Positions 7,767-19,251 of a stretch of DNA of 64,000 nt are shown piece after piece; position 1 is the stretch's first letter; each line of letters starts with the position of its first letter. Position numbers and translations under genes: made by a program. Source of the DNA: Opitutia bacterium (GTDB lineage Bacteria > Verrucomicrobiota > Verrucomicrobiia > Opitutales > Opitutaceae); contig CANFSZ010000008.1 in assembly GCA_947449835.1 (NCBI GenBank), positions 1-64,000 of the forward strand, written 5' to 3'. The notes under the pieces are model-generated. The model was not told the origin of the DNA. It searched no databases and was given only the letters and a program-made list of their open reading frames with translations.

Positions 7767-10166
7767 ATGATGACGGACTTGCTGGGTCAGGGTGATTTGG
7801 AACCGCCCATGGGCGACCTCTTCACCGCCGCGAAAATCGCCGCGTGTCGTGCGATCTGGACCCGGCCGCTGCTGCAGGAAAATAAAACCCCCGCGCGCCG
7901 CATCATCCACGCCCGCGTTCTGCGGCTGCACGGGCGGGCGCGACTCCATCGTCTCGGCGTACGTAAAGGCCAAGGTTATCACAAATGCGGCAGTCGCCAG
8001 GATCTCGATTGGATCACCGCGCTGCGCATGCTCGTCTTTCGCGGCGGCCGTTGGTTGAACGTGCTCAATTTAAACGACCTCAGAAAACCCCGCGACGGTG
8101 AAACGCTGTGGTTCGATCTCGCTGGCATAGAAACCACGGCCGTCTCCATCGAGATTCGACGCTCCGGGATCGACGAAGGTTGGACGCCATGGAATCTCGC
8201 GGCCACGGGCCTCACGCTCGAGGGCGAGCTCGTCGATCCACTCGGCCCCCGCCTCGAACGTCTCCTCGAGGTGGCGCCCGTCACCCTCACCAGGCTGCCT
8301 CGCGGCGTGACCGCTTCCGTGCACGACGGCCAAGTGCGTTACCGCACGCGCACGTTTGAAGTCGGATTTTTTCTCGCTCGTCCCGGTTTTTCGTTTTTCG
8401 GACTTCACGCTGAAGATACCACCCTCGCCGGCACGAATCTCCTCGCCGCCAAACCCGCTTTTTTCGCGCAAGGCCCGCAACTCCACGAACTCGGCGCGCC
8501 GCCCGCGATCATTCCCGCTGTGCGTTGCGACATCACGGGCACCACCCGCGTGCGCGGCGCGACGGTCGCGTACGATTTCCATGTCGGGACGCAACATTAC
8601 CAACTCACGTGGCGCATCACCGCCGCCGGCCTCACGTTGCGAGCCGCGCGCACCGCCACGCGCGACGCGCTCGCTTGGGTGAGCAGCGCTTGGACGATCG
8701 GCTGCCGCAACAGCGTCGCGCCCTCGCACGCACTTGGCCGACTGATTCAAGCAGGCGAAACGGGCGCTCTCGCGCTTCCGCTGCTGGTCAATTTCCCGCG
8801 CTTCGGCACGTTGGAATTCACCTCAACTTCCCCGCACCTGAGCGCACGAAGCGACTGTTTTCGCCACGCCGACCTCAACGTCCTCGAACTCAAACTCGGC
8901 GAACACGCCACCGCCGAGGGTCTGCATCGTCTGCCGAAAGGCCGCTTCAGCGCCCAACTCACGCTGCGCCCCAAAAGACCACCAGCCACCCTCCGCGCGC
9001 GCGCACCCGCCGTCGTAAAACGCGCCCTCGCGCGCACGTATTTCACCGCGCTCACGTTTCGCGCCGACACCGGCACACTCAGCAACAACGGCGCCTCCAT
9101 GCATTGCCCCATCTGCATGGACACATGGGCCGCGGTCACGCCGCCGATGCCCGCGCTCCTTCCCGGATTTCCCGCGAGCGAGCTACTGCGTTACTCGCTC
9201 GAGCGCTGGCTCGACGGTGGCCCCGGCTACGCCGCCGGTCGGCTCTTGCAAGACGGGCGCGCCCATGATGCCGCCGACGAATACCTGATGACGGGCACCT
9301 CCGCCCTACGCGGACTCGGTAATTTTTTACAAAAGACCGCCGACCGCGCGTGGTTCAAAAAATACCGCTCGCGCATCCTCCAGCTCCTCGCGGAAGCCCA
9401 AGACCGCGATCTCGACGGCGATGGCCTCATCGAAAGCGCGTACCGCACCGGCACGAGCGGCAGCGGCCAATGGAGCACGTGCTGGTACGACGTCGTCTCC
9501 TTCGGCTGGAAGGATGCTTTCGCCAACGCGATCCTCTACGGCGCCCTGCACGAACTCGCTCCCGCTCTCCGCAAATTCGGCCTCAATACCAAAGCCGCTG
9601 CGATCGAAACCTGGGCGGAGAAATTAAAACGCAATTACGCGGCCGCGTTTTGGAACGAGCCGACGGGTTGGTTCGGCGGCTGGCGTTGCCAACACGGGGA
9701 GTTGCACGACCACGCCTTCCTCGCCGTCAACGGTGCCGCCGTGTGCGCCGGCCTCGTCGAACCCGCCCGAGCGAAAGCGCTCCTCCAACGTCTCCTCGCT
9801 GAAGCCCAACGCGTCGGTCTGCCCGACGCCGCGCTCGGGCTGCCGGGAAATCTGCGCTCCATCCCCGATCACGATCTTGCCGACATCATGCAAGGTTACC
9901 CGCTCGGTTATTATCAAAACGGCGGCCGCACTCATGTGCAGACGCGGCACTGGGTGATGGCGTTGTACCGCGTCGGTTTGAAACGCGAGGCCGATGCGTT
10001 GCTCGAGCGACTCTGCGTGGGTTTTGCCGATGCGCTCGTCTTTGGCGGCAACCAAAGCGGCGTGGACTGGCGCTATTGGGACGACCGGCCGTGCGGGTAC
10101 GAAGGCTTGCTCACCGATCAATTCGGCGTGCTCGAAGCGATTTTCCACCGCTGGGGCCGCCGGTGA
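7767..10166 (+). CDS. six-hairpin glycosidase-like protein, family unassigned
   Basis: A 799-aa protein with no obvious signal peptide. The N-terminal half (to about residue 420) looks like a beta-sandwich region. The second half looks like an (alpha/alpha)6 barrel: a Ca-site-like DRDLDGDGLIE near 550, then GQWSTCWYDVVSFGWKDAFA, NAAFWNEPTGWFGG-type helices and GYYQNGGRTHVQTRHWVMAL. That is the architecture of GH116, GH63, GH78 and related six-hairpin enzymes, but I cannot place it in a known family. A motif CPICMD at about 450 is unusual. Its stop faces uxaC with a 31-base gap, so a role in releasing or trimming uronate-containing sugars is a reasonable guess only. Confidence 0.6.
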   Translation: MMTDLLGQGDLEPPMGDLFTAAKIAACRAIWTRPLLQENKTPARRIIHARVLRLHGRARLHRLGVRKGQGYHKCGSRQDLDWITALRMLVFRGGRWLNVLNLNDLRKPRDGETLWFDLAGIETTAVSIEIRRSGIDEGWTPWNLAATGLTLEGELVDPLGPRLERLLEVAPVTLTRLPRGVTASVHDGQVRYRTRTFEVGFFLARPGFSFFGLHAEDTTLAGTNLLAAKPAFFAQGPQLHELGAPPAIIPAVRCDITGTTRVRGATVAYDFHVGTQHYQLTWRITAAGLTLRAARTATRDALAWVSSAWTIGCRNSVAPSHALGRLIQAGETGALALPLLVNFPRFGTLEFTSTSPHLSARSDCFRHADLNVLELKLGEHATAEGLHRLPKGRFSAQLTLRPKRPPATLRARAPAVVKRALARTYFTALTFRADTGTLSNNGASMHCPICMDTWAAVTPPMPALLPGFPASELLRYSLERWLDGGPGYAAGRLLQDGRAHDAADEYLMTGTSALRGLGNFLQKTADRAWFKKYRSRILQLLAEAQDRDLDGDGLIESAYRTGTSGSGQWSTCWYDVVSFGWKDAFANAILYGALHELAPALRKFGLNTKAAAIETWAEKLKRNYAAAFWNEPTGWFGGWRCQHGELHDHAFLAVNGAAVCAGLVEPARAKALLQRLLAEAQRVGLPDAALGLPGNLRSIPDHDLADIMQGYPLGYYQNGGRTHVQTRHWVMALYRVGLKREADALLERLCVGFADALVFGGNQSGVDWRYWDDRPCGYEGLLTDQFGVLEAIFHRWGRR

Positions 10167-10197
10167 TTCCCGTTAGCCCCGACGCGGGCACGATCGT

Positions 10198-11631
10198 TTA
10201 GGCGGAAAACTCTTTCGCCAACTCGAGCCCGAAATAGCCGCGGGCGTTGGCGAAACAGATGTTTTTCACCATGCCGCCGACGAGCGCCATGTCGTGGGGG
10301 ATCTCGCCGCGCGCGATGTCGCCGCCGAGGAGATTGCACAACGTGCGCCGGAAATACTCGTGACGCGGATAACTGAGGAAGCTGCGCGAATCCGTGAGCA
10401 TACCGACGAAGCGCGAGAGCAGGCCGAGGTTGGAAAGCGAGTTGAGTTGCCACTCCATCGCTTCCTTCTGGTCGAGAAACCACCAGCCGCTGCCGAATTG
10501 GATTTTTCCGGGAATGGTGCCGTCTTGGAAATTTCCAATCATCGTCGCCATGACGTAATTGTCGGCGGGATTGAGATTGTAGATGACCATGCGCGGGAGC
10601 TGGTCGGTGGCGTCGAGCGCATTTAAGTAGCGCGAGAGCGCGACGGCCTGCGGGAAATCGCCGATGGAATCAAAGCCGGTGTCGGGCCCGAGCTTGGTGA
10701 GGAGGCGGGTGTTATTATTGCGGAGCGCGCCGAGGTGGAGCTGCTTCGTCCAGCCGCGCGCGGCGTCCCAGCGACCGAGCTCAAGCATGAGATACGAGCC
10801 GTAACGCGCAATGTCTTCGGCGGACGGCACGCGACCGGCGCGGGCCGCGTCAAAAACAGCTTGCGCCTGCGCGTGCGTGCACGGTTCGGCGAGCGCCGAT
10901 TCGAGGCCATGATCAGAGACGCGGCCGCCGATGGCGTGAAAATCGTCATGACGTTTTTTCAACGCGCCGAGGAAATCGTCAAACGTGCGCACGCCGTTAG
11001 CTGCGAAGGAACCGCCGGCCGCACCCGCGAGTTTTTCCATGTAAGCGTTGAACACCGCGGGGGCGCCCACGGCGAAGGCCTTGTCGGGCCGAAAGGTCGG
11101 ATACACGCGGGTCTTCAAACCACTGGCGCGGATCTGCTGGTGGAGCTCAAGCGAGTCGGCGGGATCATCGGTCGTGCAGACGACGGCGACGTTGGAGTTG
11201 GTCAGAAAATCGTGCACGCGCATCGTGGCCAACTGCGGATTGGCGCGTTCCCAGATGGAGTCAGCGCTCGCCGGGTTGATGATGTCGGTGATACCGAAAT
11301 AGCGGGCGAGCTCGAGGTGCGACCAATGGTAAAGCGGGTTGCAGAGCGTGTGCGGCATGGTCGCGCACCAAGCGTCGAATTTCTCGCGCGGAGTGGCGTT
11401 GCCGGTGATGAGGCGCTCGGAGACGCCGTTGGTGCGGAGAGCGCGCCATTTATAGTGATCGCCCCCGAGCCAGATCTCGGCGAGGTCGGCGAAGCGGTGG
11501 TTGTTGGCGATCTGCGCGGGCGGCAAATGGCAGTGGTAATCGTAGATCGGTTCGTTTTTCGCGAACGTGTGGTAAAGCTCGCGAGCAGCTGGGGTGGAAA
11601 GCAGGAAGTCGTCGTGGATGAATGCGGCCAT
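10198..11631 (-). CDS. uxaC: uronate isomerase (glucuronate isomerase)
   Basis: A 477-aa UxaC, which interconverts D-glucuronate with D-fructuronate and D-galacturonate with D-tagaturonate. It is a member of the amidohydrolase superfamily. The N-terminus carries the family hallmark PIYDYHCHLPPAQIANNHRF, whose HCH is the metal-ligand pattern. Later segments such as IGNFQDGTIPGKIQFGSGWW and YPRHEYFRRTLCNLLGGDIA are characteristic. Length is normal. It follows the UxaE-like gene by 44 bases on the same strand, forming a two-gene uronate operon. No uxuA/uxuB or kdgK/kdgA lies in the window, so the rest of the pathway must be elsewhere. Confidence 0.93.
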   Translation of the reverse strand: MAAFIHDDFLLSTPAARELYHTFAKNEPIYDYHCHLPPAQIANNHRFADLAEIWLGGDHYKWRALRTNGVSERLITGNATPREKFDAWCATMPHTLCNPLYHWSHLELARYFGITDIINPASADSIWERANPQLATMRVHDFLTNSNVAVVCTTDDPADSLELHQQIRASGLKTRVYPTFRPDKAFAVGAPAVFNAYMEKLAGAAGGSFAANGVRTFDDFLGALKKRHDDFHAIGGRVSDHGLESALAEPCTHAQAQAVFDAARAGRVPSAEDIARYGSYLMLELGRWDAARGWTKQLHLGALRNNNTRLLTKLGPDTGFDSIGDFPQAVALSRYLNALDATDQLPRMVIYNLNPADNYVMATMIGNFQDGTIPGKIQFGSGWWFLDQKEAMEWQLNSLSNLGLLSRFVGMLTDSRSFLSYPRHEYFRRTLCNLLGGDIARGEIPHDMALVGGMVKNICFANARGYFGLELAKEFSA

Positions 11632-11675
11632 GGGGGAATCTAAGAGTTGTGGTTCAGGGACGTTCGCGGGGCGAC

Positions 11676-13541
11676 TCAGGCTTTGGCAATATCGTTAAGC
11701 ATCGCGGCGAGGTCGGTATAGCCAGCGAGACGCGTTTCGGCGGCGGTGCACGTCGCAGCGGAGGCGAGGCCGGTGTTGCGCGCGAGGAACAGGATGTAAG
11801 CGGCGATATTTTTCGCGAAGTTGAGGCGACCCTCGTCGCTGATCGTGTAAAAGCGGGCGCGTTGGCGGTAACCGGCGGGCGTGTGATCGCCGAGTGCGGC
11901 TTTCTCGGCGCGACCGTCGGCGGCGAGCACGTGGAGGAAATTATATTCAAACCAGAACATATGTTCCGGGCTCGGCGTGAGCGCTTCAAGCGCGGTGCGC
12001 GTAGCGGCTGGGCTGGCGAAGACGTCGGTGCCGTGGCCGGATTTCGCGAGGGCGTCGGTGATGAAAACGCGGGCCATTTTCTGCTCGGTAGCGTCGGTGC
12101 TGTAAGCGCCGAGCAGCGCGAGCTCGAGGGTGAAGCGGTACCAATCGCCCCACAGCGCTTGGTCGGCGGAGTTTTTTGAAGCGAAAAGTCCGCGGCCCAT
12201 TTCGTAGGTGTAGCGGCCGCTGGTTTTGATCTCGAGTCGGCCGCCGGTGACGGCGCCCATGACTTGATAATTTTCGGCGGATTTGCCGGAGCCTGAGTGA
12301 AAACCGATGCTCGCGCCAAAGTTCGCGCAGACGGCCCATTGTTTTTCAATGAGCGTGCGGAGCGCGGCGTTATCTGGGTAAGGCATGTTTTTCTGAAAAC
12401 CAAACGCCGGAGCAACGAAGTGGATTTTCATCCCGAGGGCTTCGCAGAGCGCGAGCATGATGGCGGTCGTCTCGGGCGTGGTGAGGCCGGGCAATTCATC
12501 GATCGAGAGTTCGCGCAGATACGCGCGGCCGACCTCGGTCGTGAAGGCTCGCGCGCGGGCCGCGGTGTATTTGCCGTCGCGGACTTTCATTTTTTGCAGC
12601 GACGGCCAGACGTAGGCGAGGAGCTTGGCGAAATCGGTTTCGTTGAGCGTGAGGCCGGCTTGGGCGACGCGAGCTTTGACCGTAGCGATGAGCGCGGCGG
12701 GGACGTGCGCGGCGCACCACGCGGCGGCATCGTCGGCGACCTTCGTCTGAGCGAGCTCGGGCGAGAGATCGAACGTGATGTAGCTGGCCAGCACGCAGCC
12801 TGTGACGAGGGCGTCTTCGCGACTGTCGAATTTACCGCCGATGGGCTGGTGATCGGCGTTGAACGACCAGGCGATGCCGCGCGTGTGGAAACCGGTTTTG
12901 AGTTTTGAAAGCACGCAGCCGTGGCTCATGCCTTCGACGCTTTGGCCTTGGTGGCCTTCGGGGACGTTGGTGCCGATGAAGGGAAACGGCACGGTGTCGA
13001 GTTTACCGGCGAGCATTACGTCGGTGTCGTAAACGAGTTCGCGCGGAATAGAGTTTTGGTTGGCGGTGACGCCGATGCCGAGTTGCGCCATCGCCCACTC
13101 CACCGCGGGCCAATGCAACGTCGTGAAACGCGCACCGATGCCGAGCGTGCTGCGGCCGAGTTGCTCCGTGGCGCTGGGGAAAATCGTGGACTGCGGGTTG
13201 TGCGCTTGGATCAGGTTTTTCAACCGGAGGAGATTGGCGAAGGTCGCCGGGAATATGGCCGCGGCGTCGGCGAGAGCCACACCGTCGGCGAGGGTGGTAA
13301 CCGCGGCCGCGCCCGTGCGGGCATCGAGGCGCCACGCGCAATCGCCCGTCGCCGCATCTTCGAGCAACACCCAGTTGCCGGCGGCCGTTTCAAAGCGGCT
13401 GTGCAGCCACGCATGGATCGGCTGCGCGTTTTGGATCGCGCTCCTCAACGCTGGCCAGTCCAGACAGAAATCGGGCGACACGCACGGGTTGGTGGCGATG
13501 CGCAGATTATTTTGCAGGAGGAAAGTGTTGATGGCGGACAT
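11676..13541 (-). CDS. uxaE: tagaturonate epimerase family protein (UxaE-like)
   Basis: A 621-aa protein resembling UxaE, the D-tagaturonate 3-epimerase that produces D-fructuronate in bacteria lacking the NAD-dependent UxaB/UxuB route. Recognised segments include GFHSGSGKSAENYQVMGAVT in the C-terminal half, FVAPAFGFQKNMPYPD, and SPEHMFWFEYNFLHVLAADG. Position directly upstream of uxaC supports the assignment, because UxaC makes tagaturonate from galacturonate. The protein seems longer than the Thermotoga prototype, with extra N-terminal sequence. Family assignment is by recall of motifs; substrate specificity is inference. Confidence 0.7.
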   Translation of the reverse strand: MSAINTFLLQNNLRIATNPCVSPDFCLDWPALRSAIQNAQPIHAWLHSRFETAAGNWVLLEDAATGDCAWRLDARTGAAAVTTLADGVALADAAAIFPATFANLLRLKNLIQAHNPQSTIFPSATEQLGRSTLGIGARFTTLHWPAVEWAMAQLGIGVTANQNSIPRELVYDTDVMLAGKLDTVPFPFIGTNVPEGHQGQSVEGMSHGCVLSKLKTGFHTRGIAWSFNADHQPIGGKFDSREDALVTGCVLASYITFDLSPELAQTKVADDAAAWCAAHVPAALIATVKARVAQAGLTLNETDFAKLLAYVWPSLQKMKVRDGKYTAARARAFTTEVGRAYLRELSIDELPGLTTPETTAIMLALCEALGMKIHFVAPAFGFQKNMPYPDNAALRTLIEKQWAVCANFGASIGFHSGSGKSAENYQVMGAVTGGRLEIKTSGRYTYEMGRGLFASKNSADQALWGDWYRFTLELALLGAYSTDATEQKMARVFITDALAKSGHGTDVFASPAATRTALEALTPSPEHMFWFEYNFLHVLAADGRAEKAALGDHTPAGYRQRARFYTISDEGRLNFAKNIAAYILFLARNTGLASAATCTAAETRLAGYTDLAAMLNDIAKA

Positions 13542-13685
13542 GAGATGATTTTCTGAGTTTAAAAGAGGAGCGCACTACGTAAAACGGTCGGGAGGCGGTT
13601 GGCGCGAGCGGTGAAAAGAAAAGCTCCGCAGATTTCCGCTGCGCTGACAACACTCGGATTCGTGTCCGCGGAGGTTGATCGCGAC

Positions 13686-14171
13686 TTACCACTTGTCCGC
13701 AGTATCGCGGATCAACTGCTGCAAAATCGGGAAGCGCAGCTCGCCGTAATTCATCGCGTAGCGCAGTTGCCCTTCGCGAAAAATCCACGTCGTCGGCAGC
13801 CACGTAATGGGCAAACCGAGAAATTGCGTCATGCGCTCATCGCCCGTGCGCGCGGCGTTTGGATGGAGCAGGAGCTCGAAGTTGGATTGGGCGCCGACGC
13901 CGTTTTTGGCGAGAAGCTCGCGGCCGATTTCGTTGTGCCAGCTCGTGATGAAGATGAATTGCACCTCGGCGTTGGTGTCGATGAACGTGCTCCAGCCATT
14001 TTTCGCGAGCTCAGCGCCGCAGTTGGAGCACCAAGGCGCCCAAAAATGCACGACCGTGATTCTAGGGGACTTGATCGACTCAGCGACGTGTTTTTCGATC
14101 GGCAACAGTTCCGCCGCACGGGCCGAAAAAGCCAGAGCCACCCAAAAACCTAGGTAGAAAAAAATTTTCAT
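13686..14171 (-). CDS. thioredoxin-fold periplasmic protein
   Basis: A 161-aa exported protein: signal peptide MKIFFYLGFWVALAFSARAA, then a thioredoxin fold with VVHFWAPWCSNCGAELAKNG. The active site CSNC is a CxxC motif, and PITWLPTTWIFREGQL supplies the cis-proline region. It resembles TlpA/ResA-like thiol-disulfide oxidoreductases. The long N-terminal extension in the ORF track is not real: the ATG at 14171 begins directly at the signal peptide. It is divergent from tex, with 73 bases between starts that must hold both promoters. Confidence 0.8.
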   Translation of the reverse strand: MKIFFYLGFWVALAFSARAAELLPIEKHVAESIKSPRITVVHFWAPWCSNCGAELAKNGWSTFIDTNAEVQFIFITSWHNEIGRELLAKNGVGAQSNFELLLHPNAARTGDERMTQFLGLPITWLPTTWIFREGQLRYAMNYGELRFPILQQLIRDTADKW

Positions 14172-14244
14172 CGCACGACGGATACGCAACCGCCCGCGGA
14201 GTGCAATTACCCGTTGTGTCATTTTCGGGATTGCGCGCGCTTCC

Positions 14245-16605
<2,361 letters not shown>

Positions 16606-16671
16606 TCATTAGATAAGATACGCGTAAAATTCAGGGGAGCCTTTTGAGGCGATCGGGAGTCAGATGGGGTG

Positions 16672-17058
16672 ATGAAAAACCAAAAAATTCTCCCCACCCC
16701 CGAAATCCTGGCCGCCAAAGTTATCGTTCGCGGCATCCACCTTGACCTCACCCCTGCGCTCCGCACGTACGCGGAGGGCGTCGCCGAGCGCCTCCTCCGC
16801 CACAACGAGCACCTCATCCGCGTCCGCCTCGACATCGAGCTCGATCACACGCGCGCCGTCGGCGACCAATTCATCGCCAAGGGCCACTTAGAAATCCGCG
16901 GCCCCGATCTGATCGCCAGTGTCGAAAGCGACGATGCTTACAAATCCCTGGATCTACTCGCCGACAAACTCGACGGCAGCCTACGCCGCCTCCACGGGAA
17001 ACACAAAAGCCACCGCCACGACGGCGCCATTGAGCCCGTCGAAGGCGTCGTGCTTTAA
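16672..17058 (+). CDS. hpf: ribosome hibernation-promoting factor (HPF/RaiA family)
   Basis: A 128-aa short-form HPF/RaiA protein that binds the 30S decoding region in slow growth. Evidence: VIVRGIHLDLTPALRTYAEG at the N-terminus (the I-x-G-x-x-L-x-x-T-x-A-L-x-x-Y pattern), the VRLDIE and GHLEIRG strands, then SVESDDAYKSLDLLADKLDG, which matches the conserved helix with a D-M/L-Y-x-A/S-I-D-like motif. There is no long C-terminal dimerisation domain. The ATG at 16672 is preferred over the overlapping GTG at 16669. It is expressed from the 66-base gap after tex, with a GGGG-rich leader. Confidence 0.88.
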   Translation: MKNQKILPTPEILAAKVIVRGIHLDLTPALRTYAEGVAERLLRHNEHLIRVRLDIELDHTRAVGDQFIAKGHLEIRGPDLIASVESDDAYKSLDLLADKLDGSLRRLHGKHKSHRHDGAIEPVEGVVL

Positions 17059-17101
17059 ACCGCGCGCCACGCGCGCCCGCCGACGCGCCGAGAGCTAGGG
17101 C

Positions 17102-17845
17102 TCAACGATAGGGCTGGTGCAATTCCACCGGCTTGCTCTTGGCGCGTAGGCGCAAGTTCAGCATCTCCACCCCGAAGGCGAAGGACATGGAGAAATAAAT
17201 ATAGCCTTTCGGAATGTGCTGGCCGAGCGCCTCGCCCACCAGCGTCACGCCAATCAGAATCAGGAAGCTCAAAGCCAACATTTTCAAGGTCGGATGCCGG
17301 TTCACGAAATCACTGATCGCTCCCGCAAACGCCAACATCACGCCGAGTGCTAAGACTACCGCCGTGATCATGATCCACAGCTGGCTGACCATCCCGACCG
17401 CCGTGATCACCGAATCGAGCGAGAATACCACATCGAGCATTAAAATTTGCAAAATCGCTCCGCGAAACGAGGCGACTTTGCCGCCCGCCGTCGAATGTCC
17501 GTCCACGCCTTCGAGTTTCTCGTGCACCTCGACCACGCTTTTGCCGATCAGGAAAAGCCCGCCGAGCAGCAAGATCAGGCTCTTGCCCGTGATCCCGACC
17601 TCAAGGATCGGCAGCACAAACAACACCTTCGTCAGGCTCATCAGCCACGAAATACTAAACAGCAGCAAAATGCGCGTCACCAGCGCCAGCATGAGCCCGA
17701 GCTGACGCGCCTTGGCCTGCTGCTCCTTAGGTAACTTGCCCGCGAGGATCGAAATAAAGATCACGTTATCGATACCAAGCACGATTTCCAAGCCGGTGAG
17801 CGTGAGCAGCGAAATCCAAACCTGCGTATCGGTAAGCAATTCCAT
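17102..17845 (-). CDS. TerC family integral membrane protein
   Basis: A 247-aa, seven- to eight-helix membrane protein of the TerC/Alx family. The signatures are ALTGLEIVLGIDNVIFIS-like sequence (LTGLEIVLGIDNVIFISILA) near residue 16 and QILMLDVVFSLDSVITAVGM near 133; the acidic residues in these helices are the presumed metal site. TerC proteins are linked to manganese export and to tellurium resistance. This one is not in a ter operon, so a metal-homeostasis role is more likely. I looked for a yybP-ykoY manganese riboswitch upstream and did not see one in the 78-base gap. Confidence 0.9.
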   Translation of the reverse strand: MELLTDTQVWISLLTLTGLEIVLGIDNVIFISILAGKLPKEQQAKARQLGLMLALVTRILLLFSISWLMSLTKVLFVLPILEVGITGKSLILLLGGLFLIGKSVVEVHEKLEGVDGHSTAGGKVASFRGAILQILMLDVVFSLDSVITAVGMVSQLWIMITAVVLALGVMLAFAGAISDFVNRHPTLKMLALSFLILIGVTLVGEALGQHIPKGYIYFSMSFAFGVEMLNLRLRAKSKPVELHQPYR

Positions 17846-17871
17846 AATAGCGCGATTTCAGTACACCCGCC

Positions 17872-17894
17872 CCAATTCGGTCAATCCGACTTGG
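17872..17894. repeat. imperfect palindrome upstream of terC-like gene
   Basis: CCAATTCGG-TCAAT-CCGACTTGG: two 9-base arms that match at 8 positions around a 5-base centre, 27 bases before the TerC-family start and after the AEC transporter stop. It could be an operator or a weak transcription end for the transporter; no T-tract follows. Confidence 0.3.
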
Positions 17895-17923
17895 TCAAAA
17901 TCGGCCCACGGCGCCGAAAAATT

Positions 17924-18871
17924 TTACACTCCCACCCACGCCAGCCCCAGCCGTAACCACAGCGGAATCGTCAACAACCCCAGCCCCGTCGTACCGAGCA
18001 CGATCTGCACCGCCGTCAACGGCTGCCCGCCATAATGCCGCGCCACGATGATCGGGACCACCGCCGCGGGCATCGCCGCTTGCACCAGCAGTACGCGTTT
18101 CAACTCTACCGAAAGCGGCAGCCACTTCGCCGCCGCCAATATCAACAGCGGCAACAACACCAGCCGCACCCCACACGCCCAAAGCGCGATCTTCGGCTGC
18201 ACCAGCGCCCGCACATCGCCGAGGTAATTCGCCAAACTCACGCCCGTCATCAAAACCCCCAGCGGAATCGCGCACACCGCCAGCGAATGCACCAGATCGA
18301 TTAAAATTTTCGGCAGATACGGCGCCGCTCCCGCGAGGTTCAAAATCAGCGCCACCACCAAGGTGATGACGATCGGGTTCACCAGCTTCCGCCAACCTTC
18401 GCGCAACGATAGCCCGCTCAAGACCAACACGCCCACCGTCCACAACGCCGCCTCCACGCCGACATTATGCACGAGCAACACGCCGCGACTCTCCGGCCCC
18501 CAGATGCCCGCCATGATCGGCAACGGCAGATAACCATAATTCGCGATCCCCGCCGTCAGCGCAAAGGTCCGCAATCCCGTCCCCGCCGTGAGCCCCGCCC
18601 AACGCCCGACGACGCGGGCCAGCAAGATCCCGCCCGCCGTCGCGACGAAGCCCATCAACGGCGGCAACACCACGTTGTTCGCCGCCTGCAACGCCGCGTT
18701 GCCCGTCACCGATTCAAAAATGAGACACGGGAAACACACGTTCACCACCAGCCGCAGCAAACTCGTCTCCGCCTCGCCCTCGATCCAATGCACCCGCCGC
18801 ACCACGACCCCGATCGCGATCAACGCAAACACCGGGAGAATCAACTGCAGCAATTGCCAATAAGACATCAT
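17924..18871 (-). CDS. AEC family transporter (auxin efflux carrier-like), copy 1
   Basis: A 315-aa polytopic membrane protein with about ten hydrophobic segments in the two-times-five arrangement of the auxin-efflux-carrier family. The N-terminus LLQLILPVFALIAIGVVVRR and internal SLLRLVVNVCFPCLIFESVT and VARHYGGQPLTAVQIVLGTT are typical. Bacterial members move small organic acids such as malate or malonate; the substrate here cannot be read from sequence. Start chosen at the paired ATGs (18871/18868) directly before the first helix, not at the upstream track start. A second AEC gene is at 35231. Confidence 0.85.
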   Translation of the reverse strand: MMSYWQLLQLILPVFALIAIGVVVRRVHWIEGEAETSLLRLVVNVCFPCLIFESVTGNAALQAANNVVLPPLMGFVATAGGILLARVVGRWAGLTAGTGLRTFALTAGIANYGYLPLPIMAGIWGPESRGVLLVHNVGVEAALWTVGVLVLSGLSLREGWRKLVNPIVITLVVALILNLAGAAPYLPKILIDLVHSLAVCAIPLGVLMTGVSLANYLGDVRALVQPKIALWACGVRLVLLPLLILAAAKWLPLSVELKRVLLVQAAMPAAVVPIIVARHYGGQPLTAVQIVLGTTGLGLLTIPLWLRLGLAWVGV

Positions 18872-18950
18872 GAGAAAAGGGCGCCCATCACAAAACCCGA
18901 ACCCCCGTCCCGCAAGCGCCAAGCCTCAGCCGGCGTTTTAACCGCGCCAC

Positions 18951-19226
18951 TTATTTTTTCCCGCCCGCCGCGTCATCGCCGCCCCACTGCCAGCGCGGCG
19001 GTTCGCCCTTCCACCAACACACTGCCACCAATACCGCTGACAGCGCCAACGAGTATAAAACAAAAAACGGCGCGAACCGCTTCGAATGCTCGATCACCAA
19101 AGCCCCGCCCCCCAACAACACGACGTAAGCCACCGTCACTACCCAACCTTGCCAGCACGTCGGCAAACCCCAGCCCCAGCCAAACGTCTTCGCCGGAAAC
19201 CAATAGTTTTTCGGAGGTGTAGTCAT
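18951..19226 (-). CDS. small two-helix membrane protein
   Basis: A 91-aa protein starting MTTPPKNYWFPAKTFGWGWG, followed by two hydrophobic helices (VVTVAYVVLLGGGALVIEHS and FVLYSLALSAVLVAVCWWKG) and a charged tail ending in GGDDAAGGKK. The aromatic N-terminal signature recurs in many small bacterial membrane proteins of no known function. The ATG at 19226 is preferred because it begins that signature. It follows a broken gene (19252-19437) by 26 bases and may be the surviving half of a small operon. Confidence 0.65.
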   Translation of the reverse strand: MTTPPKNYWFPAKTFGWGWGLPTCWQGWVVTVAYVVLLGGGALVIEHSKRFAPFFVLYSLALSAVLVAVCWWKGEPPRWQWGGDDAAGGKK

Positions 19227-19251
19227 GGATTTCAGCCCGACGAAATTCACT

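Noticed and set aside
17846-17923. yybP-ykoY manganese riboswitch before the TerC-family gene
   Set aside because: The gap is only 78 bases and lacks the conserved loop sequences; only a simple palindrome is present.
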